In this document: positions 27,905-37,641 of the stretch, one piece after another
Numbering within the stretch: the first letter of the stretch is position 1
Layout of the letters: every line of letters begins with the position of its first letter
Source of the DNA: Gilvimarinus gilvus
GTDB taxonomy: Bacteria > Pseudomonadota > Gammaproteobacteria > Pseudomonadales > Cellvibrionaceae
Length of the DNA: 64,000 nucleotides
Direction: 5' to 3'
Assembly: GCF_030518155.1 (NCBI RefSeq)
Contig: NZ_JAULRU010000577.1
Span: 1-64,000 of the forward strand
The notes under the pieces: generated by a model
Seen by the model: only the letters and a program-made list of their open reading frames with translations
The model's database searches: none
What the model was told of the DNA's origin: nothing
Program-made: the position numbers and the translations under genes

Positions 27905-27925
27905 TTTATCGCCCAGGGCGATAAA
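27905..27925 (-). other. perfect stem-loop between truB and rpsO
   Basis: TTTATCGCC, a three-base CAG loop, GGCGATAAA: a nine-base-pair perfect hairpin just after the truB stop codon, on the leftward transcript. No T tract follows, so it may be a processing or stabilising structure rather than a classical terminator. Confidence 0.45.
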
Positions 27926-27931
27926 TTCGGT

Positions 27932-28879
27932 TTACTCAGCGTTGGGGCTATTCGCCACCGAACGCTTGGGCGCCACACGGCCCTCTTCGATAGCCGCAAC
28001 GCCTAAAAATTGTCCACTTTCACAAAAGACACGCACCATATCACCTTCTTGGCCGACGCGATAGACCTGCGCATCCATAACCGGGTTACCCATGCGAAAA
28101 TAGTAGGCACTTTCGGCACTCAATTCAACGCGAGGCAAGTGATCAACGGGGGCGTCAACCGGCAGTAAATGGTGGTCGAGCGACTCAGCTCTACCTTCTC
28201 CCCTCTCATGGCTTAGAGCCTCAAGGGTGACACACTGAGCTTCATCGAAACCGCCGGTAAAGGTACGGCGAAGTGCACTGACATGCCCACCGACGCCCAG
28301 CGTTTCGCCGAGATCTTCCGCCAGAGAGCGAATATACGTCCCCTTGGAGCAATGGACCTCTACATCAACTTCTGCGCGGAATCCTGAGCGGAACGCCAAA
28401 AGATCATACTCCAGGATCTCCACCCGGCGCGCCTCTCGGCTCACCTCAATGCCTTTGCGGGCCAATTTGTAGAGTGGCTGTCCATTTTGCTTGAGAGCCG
28501 AATACATGGGAGGAATCTGGTCTATTTCTCCCACAAACTGGCCTATAGCTTGCTCAATCTGAAGCTGCGTTAACGCTGATGCATCAACACTCTCAAGTAC
28601 CTCGCCCTCGGCATCACCAGAGGCCGTTTTCTCGCCCAGCACAAAGGTCGCGCGATAATTTTTATCAGCATCAAGCAAATACTGGGAAAACTTCGTGGAT
28701 TCACCAAAACAAATGGGTAGAACACCGGTTGCGAGCGGGTCTAGACTACCGGTATGGCCAGCTTTTGCGGCGAAATATAGTCTCTTCGCTTGCTGCAGAG
28801 CATGGTTAGAACTCACACCCAATGGTTTATCCAGCAATAATACGCCATCGATAGCCCGGCCTTTTCTTCTACGGCCCAT
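27932..28879 (-). CDS. truB: tRNA pseudouridine(55) synthase
   Basis: Makes pseudouridine 55 in the T loop of tRNAs. 315 residues; catalytic aspartate D47 in AGHTGSLDPLATGVLPICFGEST; KPLGVSSNHALQ at the N-terminus and CSKGTYIRSLAEDLG further on. The start overlaps the rbfA stop by one base (TAATG), so translation is coupled. Confidence 0.96.
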   Translation of the reverse strand: MGRRRKGRAIDGVLLLDKPLGVSSNHALQQAKRLYFAAKAGHTGSLDPLATGVLPICFGESTKFSQYLLDADKNYRATFVLGEKTASGDAEGEVLESVDASALTQLQIEQAIGQFVGEIDQIPPMYSALKQNGQPLYKLARKGIEVSREARRVEILEYDLLAFRSGFRAEVDVEVHCSKGTYIRSLAEDLGETLGVGGHVSALRRTFTGGFDEAQCVTLEALSHERGEGRAESLDHHLLPVDAPVDHLPRVELSAESAYYFRMGNPVMDAQVYRVGQEGDMVRVFCESGQFLGVAAIEEGRVAPKRSVANSPNAE

Positions 28880-29262
28880 TATTCGTCCTCGTCGCCACCC
28901 TTAGAGCGATCTTCGGCCACAGCCTTGTCGATCAAAGAGGACAGCGCCTGACCGCGCACCGAGGTGTGGTCGTAGTAAAACTGCAAACGCGGCACTGTAC
29001 GCATGTTCAATTCTTTTGCCAGCAAAGTGCGCAAGAAGCCCGCAGCCTTATTGAGCACTTCGCCACTGGCACGGCTTTCAGCCTCATCGCCACCGATCAA
29101 GGTGAAATATACCTTAGCAAACGACATATCGCGCGAGACCGTGACGTCATTAATATTGACCATACCCACCCGCGGGTCGCGGATTTCCTGTTGAATCATA
29201 TTCGCCAGATACCGCTGTATGGCATCACCGACTCGATCTGAACGAAAAAATTCTCTGGCCAT
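28879..29262 (-). CDS. rbfA: ribosome-binding factor A
   Basis: KH-like protein needed for 16S rRNA 5'-end maturation and cold adaptation. The family start is MAREFFRSDRVGDAIQ, so I use the ATG at 29262 (AGGTGAT at good spacing) rather than the open frame up to 29307; 127 residues. Landmarks: EIRDPRVGMVNINDVTVSRDMSFAKVYF and VPRLQFYYD. Acidic tail GGDEDE. Confidence 0.95.
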   Translation of the reverse strand: MAREFFRSDRVGDAIQRYLANMIQQEIRDPRVGMVNINDVTVSRDMSFAKVYFTLIGGDEAESRASGEVLNKAAGFLRTLLAKELNMRTVPRLQFYYDHTSVRGQALSSLIDKAVAEDRSKGGDEDE

Positions 29263-29349
29263 TTTATCACCTGCCTCAAACAAAAATGCCCCGGCGCCCA
29301 GTGTCACTTAACACAAGTACGCGCCGGGGCGACTGGTATGCGCGTACGA

Positions 29350-32055
29350 TTAAAGCTCGCGCGCTACCTCTTTAACTTCAAACACTTCAATTTGGTCGCC
29401 GACTTTAACGTCGTAGTTTTTAACACCAATACCACACTCCATGCCGTTACGAACATCGTTCACATCGTCTTTAAAGCGACGCAGTGACTCCAGTTCACCT
29501 TCAAAAATTACCACGTTGTCACGCAGTACACGGATGGGCTTATTGCGATACACAGTACCTTCGGTAACCATACAACCGGCCACCTGACCAAACTTGGGCG
29601 AGCTGAATACTTCACGCACATCGGCAATTCCGACAATCTCTTCAACACGCTCTGGATCAAGCATGCCCGACAGAGCACTTTTAACGTCATCCAACAGCTG
29701 ATAAATAATGCTGTAGTAGCGGATTTCGATACTCTCTTGCTCGGCCAGGCCTCGAGTTGAACCGGACGCACGAACGTTAAAACCAATGACAATAGCATTC
29801 GACGTCATCGCCAGGTTCACATCATTGTCGGTAATACCACCAACACCAGAGGAGATTACCTGCACTTCAACTTCGTCGTTACCGATGTCGGCCAAAGATG
29901 CCAAAATCGCTTCTAACGAACCACGCACATCGGCTTTTACCACGACGGACAGAATTTTCTTCTCGCCCCCGTCCATGTTGGCAAACATATTTTCCAGTTT
30001 TGCCGCCTGCTGGCGCTGCATACGCTCTGTGCGCTCTTTCTCGGCACGGAACTGCGCTACTTCACGAGCTTTGCGCTCGTCTTCAAGCACAACAAACTCG
30101 TCACCCGCGCTCGGGGCCGTATCCAAACCAAGGATCTCTACCGGCGAAGAAGGGCCTACCTGCTTCACTTGCTGGCCCAATTCATTCATGGCAGCACGCA
30201 CCCGGCCGTAGCTTTGTCCCGCTAACACCAAATCACCGTGCTTCAAGGTACCCTGCTGCACCAATAAGGTGGCAACCACACCGCGACCTTTATCGACACG
30301 GGACTCCACCACCACACCTTGCGCAGGCGCATCGGCCACTGCCTTCAATTCCAGCAGCTCTGCCTGCAAGGATACAGCCTCAAGCAGCTCATCAACACCA
30401 TCGCCAGTGTGCGCGGAAACTTCAATGAACTGAGTATCGCCACCCCAATCCTCAGGAATAACTTCTTTCGCAGCCAACTCATTTTTAACGCGGTCTGGGT
30501 CAGCACTTTCTTTGTCACACTTGTTAATGGCGACAACAATCGGCACACCAGCGGCACGCGCGTGAGTAATCGCTTCTTCAGTTTGTGGCATTACACCGTC
30601 ATCAGCAGCCACAACCAAAATAACGACGTCCGTGCACTGAGCACCGCGAGCGCGCATTGCGGTAAAAGCGGCGTGTCCGGGAGTATCCAGGAACGCAACT
30701 TCGCCGTGACTGGTAGGAACACGGTAGGCGCCGATGTGCTGGGTAATACCACCCGCCTCACCTGAAGCCACCTTGGCCTTACGAATGTAATCCAGCAAAG
30801 ACGTTTTACCGTGGTCAACGTGACCCATTACCGTCACAACCGGGGCGCGCGGTATTTCTTCGCCTTCCACTTTAACGTGTTCTTCCAAATGGGTTTCGAT
30901 ATCATTTTCGCTGACAAGCTTTGCCGCATGCCCCATTTCCTCAACCACTAACTGAGCAGTTTCCTGGTCCAGCGGCTGATTGATGGTGGCCATAACACCC
31001 AGCTTCATCAACTGTTTAACGACTTCAGCACCCTTGATGCTCATGCGTTGCGCCAACTCCGACACCAAAATGGTCTCTGGCACTTCTACTTCATGAATCA
31101 TTTTTTGCGTCGGCTTTTTGAAGCCGTGCTTATTCGAAGCTTTGTGAGCGGCACGAGCGGCGCGACGGCGCTGCATAAACGCCTGATCGAGATCGTCATC
31201 AGCCAATTCGTACAAATCGGCTTTGGAGGATTTCTTCGGCCCCATACCTTTTTTACTTTTGGTACGTTTGCTGCGCGGAGTTTCGTCATCTTCGAAGTCT
31301 CCACGGCGATTTTCTTTCTTGCGGCCGTGCTTAGTGTCTGGCTTATTGGGCGCAGGAGCGGCATCAGCTGGAGCTGTGGGCGCGGCTGGCTTCGCTTTTG
31401 GCGCTTGCTTTGCAGTTTTCGCTGTTTCCTCTGCCGCTTTTTGCTCGTCACGCGTCTTTTTCAGCTCTGCTTCACGCGCAGCGTCTTCAGCCATGCGGCG
31501 CTCTTGGGCGGCGCGACGTTTCTCTTCAATGTCGTCAACAAAGGAGCTTCGCACAGGTTCAGCAGACGGAGCTTCTGGCTCAGCCTCTGGCTCTTCTGCC
31601 ACAGGTTCCTGCTCTAGCGGCTCCGGCGCGGTTTCTGGCTCTGGCTCAGAAACTGGAGCAGGGGTTTCAACCACCGGCTCTTGCTCAACTTCGGGAGCTT
31701 CATGCTCGGCCACTTCTGGCGCCAAACTTTCATCCAACTCGGGGGAATCGTCACTGGGCTTGCGCTTAACGTAGGTGCGCTTCTTACGCACTTCGACATT
31801 AACCGTTTTACGGCCGCTGCCACTTCCCGCTTTCAAGGTGGTTGTGGTTTTACGCTTCAACGTAATTTTGCGAGGCTCACTGGTCGACTCACCGTGGCTG
31901 CTTTTCAAATAGGCGAGTAATTGCTGCTTCTCTTCGTCAGAAACCACCTGATCTTCAGCGGTCTGATCAAGCCCGGCTTCCTGCATTTGTTTAAGCAGTC
32001 GCTCAACGGGAGTTCCCACTGACTTGGCGAGTTCGCTTACTTTTACTTCTGCCAT
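29350..32055 (-). CDS. infB: translation initiation factor IF-2
   Basis: 901 residues. N-terminal IF2-N motif ([18 protein letters not shown]), a long charged low-complexity linker (Pro/Glu/Ala-rich, about 110-285), a second IF2-N motif ([19 protein letters not shown]), then the GTPase with G1 [11 protein letters not shown]3 DTPGHAAF and G4 NKCDK, and C-terminal domains including [18 protein letters not shown]. It loads fMet-tRNA on the 30S subunit; the initiator tRNA gene sits at the head of this same cluster. Confidence 0.98.
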   Translation of the reverse strand: MAEVKVSELAKSVGTPVERLLKQMQEAGLDQTAEDQVVSDEEKQQLLAYLKSSHGESTSEPRKITLKRKTTTTLKAGSGSGRKTVNVEVRKKRTYVKRKPSDDSPELDESLAPEVAEHEAPEVEQEPVVETPAPVSEPEPETAPEPLEQEPVAEEPEAEPEAPSAEPVRSSFVDDIEEKRRAAQERRMAEDAAREAELKKTRDEQKAAEETAKTAKQAPKAKPAAPTAPADAAPAPNKPDTKHGRKKENRRGDFEDDETPRSKRTKSKKGMGPKKSSKADLYELADDDLDQAFMQRRRAARAAHKASNKHGFKKPTQKMIHEVEVPETILVSELAQRMSIKGAEVVKQLMKLGVMATINQPLDQETAQLVVEEMGHAAKLVSENDIETHLEEHVKVEGEEIPRAPVVTVMGHVDHGKTSLLDYIRKAKVASGEAGGITQHIGAYRVPTSHGEVAFLDTPGHAAFTAMRARGAQCTDVVILVVAADDGVMPQTEEAITHARAAGVPIVVAINKCDKESADPDRVKNELAAKEVIPEDWGGDTQFIEVSAHTGDGVDELLEAVSLQAELLELKAVADAPAQGVVVESRVDKGRGVVATLLVQQGTLKHGDLVLAGQSYGRVRAAMNELGQQVKQVGPSSPVEILGLDTAPSAGDEFVVLEDERKAREVAQFRAEKERTERMQRQQAAKLENMFANMDGGEKKILSVVVKADVRGSLEAILASLADIGNDEVEVQVISSGVGGITDNDVNLAMTSNAIVIGFNVRASGSTRGLAEQESIEIRYYSIIYQLLDDVKSALSGMLDPERVEEIVGIADVREVFSSPKFGQVAGCMVTEGTVYRNKPIRVLRDNVVIFEGELESLRRFKDDVNDVRNGMECGIGVKNYDVKVGDQIEVFEVKEVAREL

Positions 32056-32121
32056 TCTATTTCCTCAGTTGTAAATTTTGCCTTCTAGCTCACACGTCTA
32101 CACGTCCAACAACGTGTGGAA

Positions 32122-33603
32122 TCAGGCAAACCAGGGCTCGCGGGCTTTCATAATCAACGCAGCCGCGCGCTCTTCGTCAACACCGCCTATTTCCAGCAAT
32201 TCATCAATGGACTGCTCAGCGAGATCTTCCATGGTCACAATGCCACGGCTCGCCATTTTGACCGCCAGCTCGCGGTCCATGCCTTCCATATTAACAAGGT
32301 CATCGGCCGGCGCCGCGCCCTCGAGTTGCTCCTCTGATGCCAATGCCTGTGTTAACAATGCGTCTTTTGCACGCGCACGCAACTCCTCGGCAACATCTTC
32401 ATCAAATCCTTCAATGGACGCAATCTCATCAAGCGGCACATAAGCTACTTCTTCGATACTGGTGAATCCTTCCTCAACCAGCACCTGAGCTACGTCTTCA
32501 TCAACATCCAGCGCGTTAATAAACACCTGAATGTATCCGCCGGTTTCGGCTTGCTGCTTTTCTTCCCACTCAGCGGAACTCATTACATTGATATCCCAAC
32601 CGGAGAGTTCGCAAGCCAAACGAACATTTTGACCGCCCCGGCCAATTGCCATCGCTAAGTTGTCTTCACCGACGGCCAGATCCATGGAGTTGGCCTCTTC
32701 GTCAACAACAATGGATTCAATTTCGGCAGGAGACATAGCGTTGATCACAAACTGCGCCGGGTTATCATCCCAAAGCACAATATCGACGCGCTCATTGCCC
32801 AACTCATTGGATACGGCCTGCACGCGCGAACCGCGCATACCAACACAAGCACCTACCGGATCAATACGACCATCGTTAGTATTGACGGCAATCTTTGCCC
32901 GCAGACCTGGGTCACGTGCCGCCCCGCGAATTTCAATAATACCCTCAGATATTTCCGGGACTTCAATTTTAAACAGCTCAACCAACATTTCTGGGCAAGA
33001 GCGGCTCAGGAACAGCTGTGGGCCACGCGACTCAGAACGCACGTCCTGCAGCAGCGCTCGAACACGATCGCCCATTCGAAAAATTTCTCGGCCGACCAAT
33101 TGGTCGCGCGGCAACAAAGCCTCGGCATTATTGCCGAGATCTACAATAATACTGTCACGAGTCACTTTCTTTACGGTGCCGTTGACCAGCTCGCCAACTC
33201 GATCGAGATATTCATCGACCATCTGCGCACGCTCAGCTTCACGCACTTTTTGCACGATAACCTGCTTAGCGGTTTGCGCAGCGATACGTCCAAACTCTAC
33301 GTTTTCAATTTGCTCGCGGTAAATTTCACCTATTTGCAAATTTTCATCAACTTCTGCAGCTTCCTGAGTGGTCCACTGAGTGCCCAGCTCTGCCATCACA
33401 TCATCTGCAACCACTTCCCAACTGCGGTGAGTTATATAGTCACCTGTGGTCCGATCGATTTTAACTTCGATAGTGGAGTCTTCATCAAAACGTTTTTTTG
33501 TCGCCATCGCTAAGGCACTTTCAATGGCCTCAAAGATCACATCCTTGTCGACACCTTTCTCGTTAGAAACGGCGTCTGCGACCAGCAAAATTTCTTTGTT
33601 CAT
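32122..33603 (-). CDS. nusA: transcription termination/antitermination protein NusA
   Basis: 493 residues: N-terminal RNAP-binding domain ([28 protein letters not shown]), S1 ([28 protein letters not shown]), two KH domains ([33 protein letters not shown]), and two C-terminal acidic repeats (about 365-490) as in E. coli. Lies between rimP and infB. Confidence 0.98.
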   Translation of the reverse strand: MNKEILLVADAVSNEKGVDKDVIFEAIESALAMATKKRFDEDSTIEVKIDRTTGDYITHRSWEVVADDVMAELGTQWTTQEAAEVDENLQIGEIYREQIENVEFGRIAAQTAKQVIVQKVREAERAQMVDEYLDRVGELVNGTVKKVTRDSIIVDLGNNAEALLPRDQLVGREIFRMGDRVRALLQDVRSESRGPQLFLSRSCPEMLVELFKIEVPEISEGIIEIRGAARDPGLRAKIAVNTNDGRIDPVGACVGMRGSRVQAVSNELGNERVDIVLWDDNPAQFVINAMSPAEIESIVVDEEANSMDLAVGEDNLAMAIGRGGQNVRLACELSGWDINVMSSAEWEEKQQAETGGYIQVFINALDVDEDVAQVLVEEGFTSIEEVAYVPLDEIASIEGFDEDVAEELRARAKDALLTQALASEEQLEGAAPADDLVNMEGMDRELAVKMASRGIVTMEDLAEQSIDELLEIGGVDEERAAALIMKAREPWFA

Positions 33604-33644
33604 GAGTCAGCCTCTTCAACTCCTGCAACCAATCGATAACTCGA

Positions 33645-34100
33645 TCAGAACTGGGGGACAATATTTGCTTTTTCTATAGATTCAATCGGCAACAGATACT
33701 CTTCATTATCCACCACCAAAACAACGTCACTGTCTTCAATGGCGTTGATACTACCTTTAAATTTACGCCGCCCATCAAAAGCAATCCGCAGCTTAACCGC
33801 AGCGACATGCCCGATAAAACGCCGAAACTGTTCCAGCGTAAACAAAGGACGGTCCATTCCTGGCGAAGACACTTCCAAGGTGTACTCACCTGCAATAGGG
33901 TCTTCTACATCCATCAGCGCACTGAGCTGGCGACTCACTTTTTCACAGTCTTCCAGCGAAACACCTTCATCGGTATCGATGTAAACGCGAAGTATTTTTT
34001 GGGGTCCGCCGGTAATGTACTCCACCCCCCAAAGTTCGCACTCCAGAGCCTCGACGGTCGGAGCAAACAATGCTACCAATTGTTCTTCTTTGGACGCCAT
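33645..34100 (-). CDS. rimP: ribosome maturation factor RimP
   Basis: Needed for 30S subunit maturation. 151 residues from the ATG at 34100 (MASKEEQLVALFAPTVEALECELWGVEY); the open frame runs to 34223 but those residues cross a terminator hairpin. Landmarks: VYIDTDEGVSLEDCEKVSRQLSALMD and LEVSSPGMDRPLF. First protein gene of the nusA-infB operon. Confidence 0.96.
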   Translation of the reverse strand: MASKEEQLVALFAPTVEALECELWGVEYITGGPQKILRVYIDTDEGVSLEDCEKVSRQLSALMDVEDPIAGEYTLEVSSPGMDRPLFTLEQFRRFIGHVAAVKLRIAFDGRRKFKGSINAIEDSDVVLVVDNEEYLLPIESIEKANIVPQF

Positions 34101-34182
34101 AATCAATTCCTGAAACTTCGACCAGCGAGGCGAAGGCCCGTGGTTCCGACCGCACCTGACTGCAAAAGTCGGCGCCAAAAAC

Positions 34183-34204
34183 AAAAAATGGGCCTCTAGG
34201 CCCA
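34183..34204 (-). terminator. hairpin with T tract upstream of rimP
   Basis: On the minus strand TGGGCC, loop TAGA, GGCCCA followed by TTTTTT. Lies between the initiator tRNA and rimP; the rimP operon must be reached by readthrough or a promoter inside the gap. Confidence 0.7.
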
Positions 34205-34268
34205 CTTTAGTACTGATCGCCACCGGCCTGACACCCGCGGCAGTGGTACCCCACTGTCTTTCAGATAC

Positions 34269-34289
34269 AAAAAAGCCCCATGCAGGGGC
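34269..34289 (-). terminator. intrinsic terminator of the initiator tRNA transcript
   Basis: On the minus strand GCCCC, loop TGCAT, GGGGC, then six T, about 155 bases after the tRNA 3' end. The interval 34205-34443 otherwise holds nothing I can identify. Confidence 0.7.
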
Positions 34290-34443
34290 CTCAGGTTACG
34301 CCCGTGCTTAGGGCGCCGGCTGAGCATTCACCATAGAATACTTCAACCTATGATTCCAGCAAAGCATGCTGGGGCCACCTGCTGTGGCATTACTGTCTTA
34401 AGACAGCGGATCAATGATCCAACATCATCATCAATCCTAAATT

Positions 34444-34520
<77 letters not shown>

Positions 34521-34562
34521 TTCGCAACTCAGTGTCGGGCTTTGCCCTAACCGAGGACGCGC

Positions 34563-34591
34563 ATTATAGGGAGGCACATGCCATCGGTCAA
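34563..34591 (-). promoter_or_regulatory. strong promoter of the initiator tRNA
   Basis: On the minus strand TTGACC, 17 bases, TATAAT followed by a GCGCG discriminator, about 40 bases before the tRNA 5' end. Near consensus with a stringent-type discriminator, like the promoters at 97-235. Confidence 0.85.
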
Positions 34592-34732
34592 GGGTAAATT
34601 TATTTAAATTCCAATTGTTTACATAGCCGCGCGCAGCATGACTCCCTATAATCAAATCTGCACAATAAGCGAGTCAGCCATTTCCGAAGACCGCATCATA
34701 TTTTTGTGAATCAATGAAGTTAAGGAGTTGCT

Positions 34733-35152
34733 ATGTTTGCCACCAAGCTCAAACTCACGCTGGGTACACTAACGCTTGCGATGACAAGCCTGACCATGAC
34801 CGCCAGCGCCGAAGACGCCGATGTGTATTTTATATCCCCTGCCGACGGCAGCACTGTAAGTAGCCCGGTTAAAGTTCAGTTTGGCCTTACAGGCATGGGA
34901 GTAGCGCCTGCCGGCGTAGAGAGAAGCAACACTGGACACCACCATTTATTAATCGATGTTGACACGCCACCTGCACCCGGCCAGACCATTCCTTCCGATG
35001 AGAACCACAGGCATTTTGGCGGCGGCCAAACCGAAACCACCCTCGAGCTGAGCCCAGGCACACATACGCTACAGCTGCTGGTAGGCGACCACCTGCACCG
35101 CCCACATGCAACACCGGTAATGTCGGAGAAAATCTCTATAACAGTAGAGTAA
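34733..35152 (+). CDS. DUF4399 domain protein, exported
   Basis: 139 residues with a cleavable signal peptide (about 1-26, ending ASA). The mature part matches the DUF4399 pattern: VYFISPADGSTVSSPVKVQFGLTGMGVAPAG, GHHHLLID, DENHRHFGGGQTET, and GDHLHRPHATPVMSEKI. The many histidines hint at metal binding; function unknown. AAGGAG precedes the ATG. Stands alone between the tRNA promoter and the DUF3094 gene. Confidence 0.88.
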   Translation: MFATKLKLTLGTLTLAMTSLTMTASAEDADVYFISPADGSTVSSPVKVQFGLTGMGVAPAGVERSNTGHHHLLIDVDTPPAPGQTIPSDENHRHFGGGQTETTLELSPGTHTLQLLVGDHLHRPHATPVMSEKISITVE

Positions 35153-35188
35153 CTCTTTTCCCACACCAACTTGGCGTCGCGGGAAGAA

Positions 35189-35368
35189 CTACACCACCCC
35201 GTGACGCCAAGCGATATAAAAACTAATCAGGCTCATCACGGTGAGCAACGCCAGTAAAGCCGCAAACAGCGTCCACACCCTAAATGGCTTGCGCTCAGTG
35301 CTGTTGACACCACGGTGCAAGACGCTATCGACCCGCGCCTGATCCTCTGCTGACAGCTTACTTGTCAT
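35189..35368 (-). CDS. small membrane protein, DUF3094 family
   Basis: 59 residues: an N-terminal charged part (MTSKLSAEDQARVDSVLHRG, then VNSTERKPFRVW) and a single transmembrane helix (TLFAALLALLTVMSLISFYIAW). The KLSxEDQxRVD...GVNxxERKPF pattern is that of DUF3094, a small gammaproteobacterial family of unknown function. GTGGGG lies upstream of the ATG. Convergent with the DUF4399 gene. Confidence 0.82.
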   Translation of the reverse strand: MTSKLSAEDQARVDSVLHRGVNSTERKPFRVWTLFAALLALLTVMSLISFYIAWRHGVV

Positions 35369-35480
35369 TACCCCACCTCTGTCGATTTATACTTGTTCGC
35401 AGACGCACGAGATTAACAGTAATTGAAGGGAAACTCACGCCAACAAGCGCACTAAACAAAGCATACCAAAGGAGGGAATC

Positions 35481-36392
35481 TTATATTTTTTGGCTAAACA
35501 ACGAACCGGTGCCAGCAGGCGGCTCAACGACACCAATTTCGATCAACCGGCGATTAATATCGATGTTGCGGGCACTGGCTTGTGCAAACTCTTGGGCACG
35601 CTCTTCGCGGCGGCGCTGTTCTTGTGCCTGCCTTTCAAGTTCTGATTCACGTGCACTATCAGATTCGCGCACTGCATCGGGCTGAGCCTGCTCCTGCGCA
35701 CGCGCTTCAGCTGCCTGCTCACGTTCCAGACGCTGAGCTTCACGCTGCTCGGCAACCAGATCCGCTCTTGCCTCGACAGCAAGCTGGGCCGCCCGGGCCG
35801 CGACTCGCCGATCCTGCGGGGAAGGCTCCGCCGGCGCCAAGGCGGCGCGACGAACCTGCTCGGCTTTTTCAATAGTGGCCTGCGGATCGCCTGGTACTGC
35901 ACTGACATCAATGCCCACCTCTCCTGAAACGGCATAACTCACACCATCAGGGCCACGCTCATACTGATAGCTAGGCGCTCCGGCATACTGCCCGCCCACC
36001 GCAGCGTGTGCTCGCTCATGAGAACGAACTTCACGATCGCGAGCGGACAGCTCGCGTATCTCAGCTTGCTCTTGCTCTAACTGTTGGCGCTCGGCGCTTG
36101 ATGGTTTGTCGCCGTCACGCGCCGCTTCACCTCGACTGTCACCGTCCGGCTCCGCTTCCGGCGTTTCATCTTGCGCACTACTTAAAATCCGGGTGCGCTC
36201 ACGCTCTTCCACTTCGCCCGAGCGCTGCTCCGCAGAGCGCTCGTTAGCACCGCGGGCTGACTCTGCACTCTCCTCGAGAGGCTTGAAGCTCGTGGACTTA
36301 AGCTCGGTACTTTCCTGACTCACGGCCTGCCGCCCCAGTGGCGCGTAGGGCGCTACTGCATTGGCAAAATTTGAAGGCAATGAGTTAATCAC
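35481..36392 (-). CDS. putative metalloprotease-like protein, CJM1_0395/SprA-related family
   Basis: 303 residues. The N-terminal half is charged and low in complexity (Glu/Arg/Ser-rich); the core at about 110-190 reads LSARDREVRSHERAHAAVGGQYAGAPSYQYERGPDGVSYAVSGEVG, the hallmark of this family, with HERAH resembling a zinc HExxH-like site though the glutamate pattern is not classical. Then a long Arg/Glu/Ala-rich coiled coil (AEQREAQRLEREQAAEARAQEQAQ). A smaller gene lies 11 bases upstream. Biochemical activity is unproven as far as I know. Confidence 0.75.
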   Translation of the reverse strand: MINSLPSNFANAVAPYAPLGRQAVSQESTELKSTSFKPLEESAESARGANERSAEQRSGEVEERERTRILSSAQDETPEAEPDGDSRGEAARDGDKPSSAERQQLEQEQAEIRELSARDREVRSHERAHAAVGGQYAGAPSYQYERGPDGVSYAVSGEVGIDVSAVPGDPQATIEKAEQVRRAALAPAEPSPQDRRVAARAAQLAVEARADLVAEQREAQRLEREQAAEARAQEQAQPDAVRESDSARESELERQAQEQRRREERAQEFAQASARNIDINRRLIEIGVVEPPAGTGSLFSQKI

Positions 36393-36403
36393 AGTTCAGT
36401 TCC

Positions 36404-36634
36404 TTAGGCGTCGATATCAAGCAAGGTACCGATAGACTTATCGGCCGCCTCGATCACACGCGCACTGCTGTCAAACACCTGTTGCTGCGCCTGAATATTA
36501 ATCAGCGGCTCGACAACATCCTGGGCTTGGTCACCCTGCGCTACCTGAGTAATCTGCTGAGCGGATTTAGCGATCTCGGCCTGCGAGCTTTGCAACCCGA
36601 TCAGACCTTGATTGACGACTGAGCCAACGTCCAT
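36404..36634 (-). CDS. small hypothetical protein
   Basis: 76 residues from an ATG at 36634 preceded by GAGAGG at 5 bases; an in-frame GTG two codons earlier is less likely. Helical and Gln/Ala/Ser-rich (GLIGLQSSQAEIAKSAQQITQVAQ), no signal or membrane segment. It resembles short proteins encoded beside flagellar or SprA-like genes, but I cannot name a family. Eleven bases before the SprA-like gene, so probably co-transcribed. Confidence 0.65.
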   Translation of the reverse strand: MDVGSVVNQGLIGLQSSQAEIAKSAQQITQVAQGDQAQDVVEPLINIQAQQQVFDSSARVIEAADKSIGTLLDIDA

Positions 36635-36823
36635 AAACACCTCTCAAACCTTACATTTCGCGCTATAAGCTACTTGAGGCCTTAGCACACTAAAATCTAT
36701 TTCCAGTTATTTAGTATTTTAGCTCCGAATGAGTACAAAAAACAACCAACAGTGGCGCCAATTTCACCGAACATAAGAATGGTTAGTGTTAAAGCAAGAG
36801 AATAAAAGCGCTAAGGCTTATAA
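36635..36823. other. intergenic stretch before the repeat arrays
   Basis: AT-richer sequence between the small hypothetical gene and the G-rich repeats. It must contain the promoter of the leftward pair; I see no clear -35/-10, no RNA gene and no convincing ORF. Confidence 0.4.
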
Positions 36824-36910
36824 GGGACGGGGGACGGGGGACGGGGGACGGGGGACGGGGGACGGGGGACGGGACGGGACGGGACGGGACGGGACGGGAC
36901 GGGACGGGAT
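36824..36910. repeat. G-rich tandem repeats: six GGGGGAC plus GGGAC units
   Basis: One GGGAC, then six perfect heptamers GGGGGAC (36829-36870), then seven perfect pentamers GGGAC (36871-36905) and a final GGGAT. The two unit sizes differ only in the length of the G run. The plus strand can form G-quadruplexes. Lies just past the bioD stop codon. Confidence 0.97.
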
Positions 36911-36918
36911 TGTATCCA

Positions 36919-36966
36919 TCAACCGTCAACCGTCAACCGTCAACCGTCAACCGTCAACCGTCAACC
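36919..36966. repeat. tandem heptamer TCAACCG, 6.9 copies, running into bioD
   Basis: Six perfect TCAACCG units followed by TCAACC. The last partial unit contains the bioD stop codon (TGA on the minus strand) and the Gly codon before it. Separated from the G-rich array by eight bases. Confidence 0.97.
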
Positions 36967-37641
36967 AACATCTTCCGGCAGCACAAGATACTCCGCGACC
37001 GCCGCTGGAGTGGGATCAGCCAGAAACGGCACCGAACCCAGGCAAGGCGCGGGCAGGCGCTCTTTCAAGCATTCGATATTCGCGGCGATGCACGCGCTGT
37101 GCGGATCAATTACATTGGCAACCCAGCCAGCAAAGGCTAAACCATCGCGCTCGATCGCCTCTGCCGTGAGCAAGGCGTGACTAATACAACCCAATCGCAT
37201 CCCCACAACCAGCACTACTGGCAGCTGCAGCTGCTGAGCCAGATCAGCGAGAGTTTCGTTATCATTGAGAGGCACCCGCCAACCGCCAGCTCCTTCGACG
37301 ACCGATATAGCGGCCCCCTGTGCAAGCACGCGCTGTACTTTAGGCAGCAGATCCGCCACCTGTAAGCTCAGCCCAGCTTGCTGGGCCGCGATATGCGGGG
37401 CAATGGCCGGAGCCAAGGCAACGGGGTTAACCGCATCATATTCCAGCTCGGGGTGACACTCAGCCATCAAGGCAAGGGCATCGCTATTGCGCAACCCCTG
37501 CTTTTCCCGCGCGCACCCAGCTGCGATCGGCTTAACCGCCGATGTGGTGAGTCCGCGCTTTGCGGCAAGGTGCAACAACGCCGCTGCCACTTGGGTTTTA
37601 CCAACGTCGGTATCGGTTCCCGTTACAAAGTAATGATTCAT
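36961..37641 (-). CDS. bioD: dethiobiotin synthetase
   Basis: ATP-dependent carboxylation of DAPA to dethiobiotin. 226 residues with the P-loop FVTGTDTDVGKTQVAAALL at the N-terminus, SAVKPIAAG, and VVEGAGGWRVPL. The start overlaps the bioHC stop by four bases. Its last codons and stop lie in the TCAACCG repeat, so the C-terminus may vary between strains. Confidence 0.96.
   Translation of the reverse strand: MNHYFVTGTDTDVGKTQVAAALLHLAAKRGLTTSAVKPIAAGCAREKQGLRNSDALALMAECHPELEYDAVNPVALAPAIAPHIAAQQAGLSLQVADLLPKVQRVLAQGAAISVVEGAGGWRVPLNDNETLADLAQQLQLPVVLVVGMRLGCISHALLTAEAIERDGLAFAGWVANVIDPHSACIAANIECLKERLPAPCLGSVPFLADPTPAAVAEYLVLPEDVG

Noticed and set aside
30319-31774. Several long plus-strand frames across infB
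   Set aside because: Antisense shadows of the biased, low-complexity infB coding sequence.
34402-34421. A TGATCC element between rimP and the tRNA as another ECF promoter
   Set aside because: It is part of a GGATCA-A-TGATCC palindrome, points away from any gene start, and has no matching TA-rich -10 at 18 bases.
34205-34443. A second tRNA (such as tRNA-Leu) beside the initiator tRNA
   Set aside because: No cloverleaf or T-arm sequence found on either strand in this interval.
36919-36966. CRISPR-like or iteron array
   Set aside because: Units are contiguous seven-base repeats without spacers, and no cas or replication gene is near; a simple tandem repeat explains it.
36786-37169. Open frame reading through the repeat arrays (Gly/Thr/Arg-rich, then Asn-Arg-Gln-Pro-Ser-Thr-Val repeats)
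   Set aside because: Its composition is dictated by the DNA tandem repeats and it runs antisense into bioD; no ribosome-binding site.
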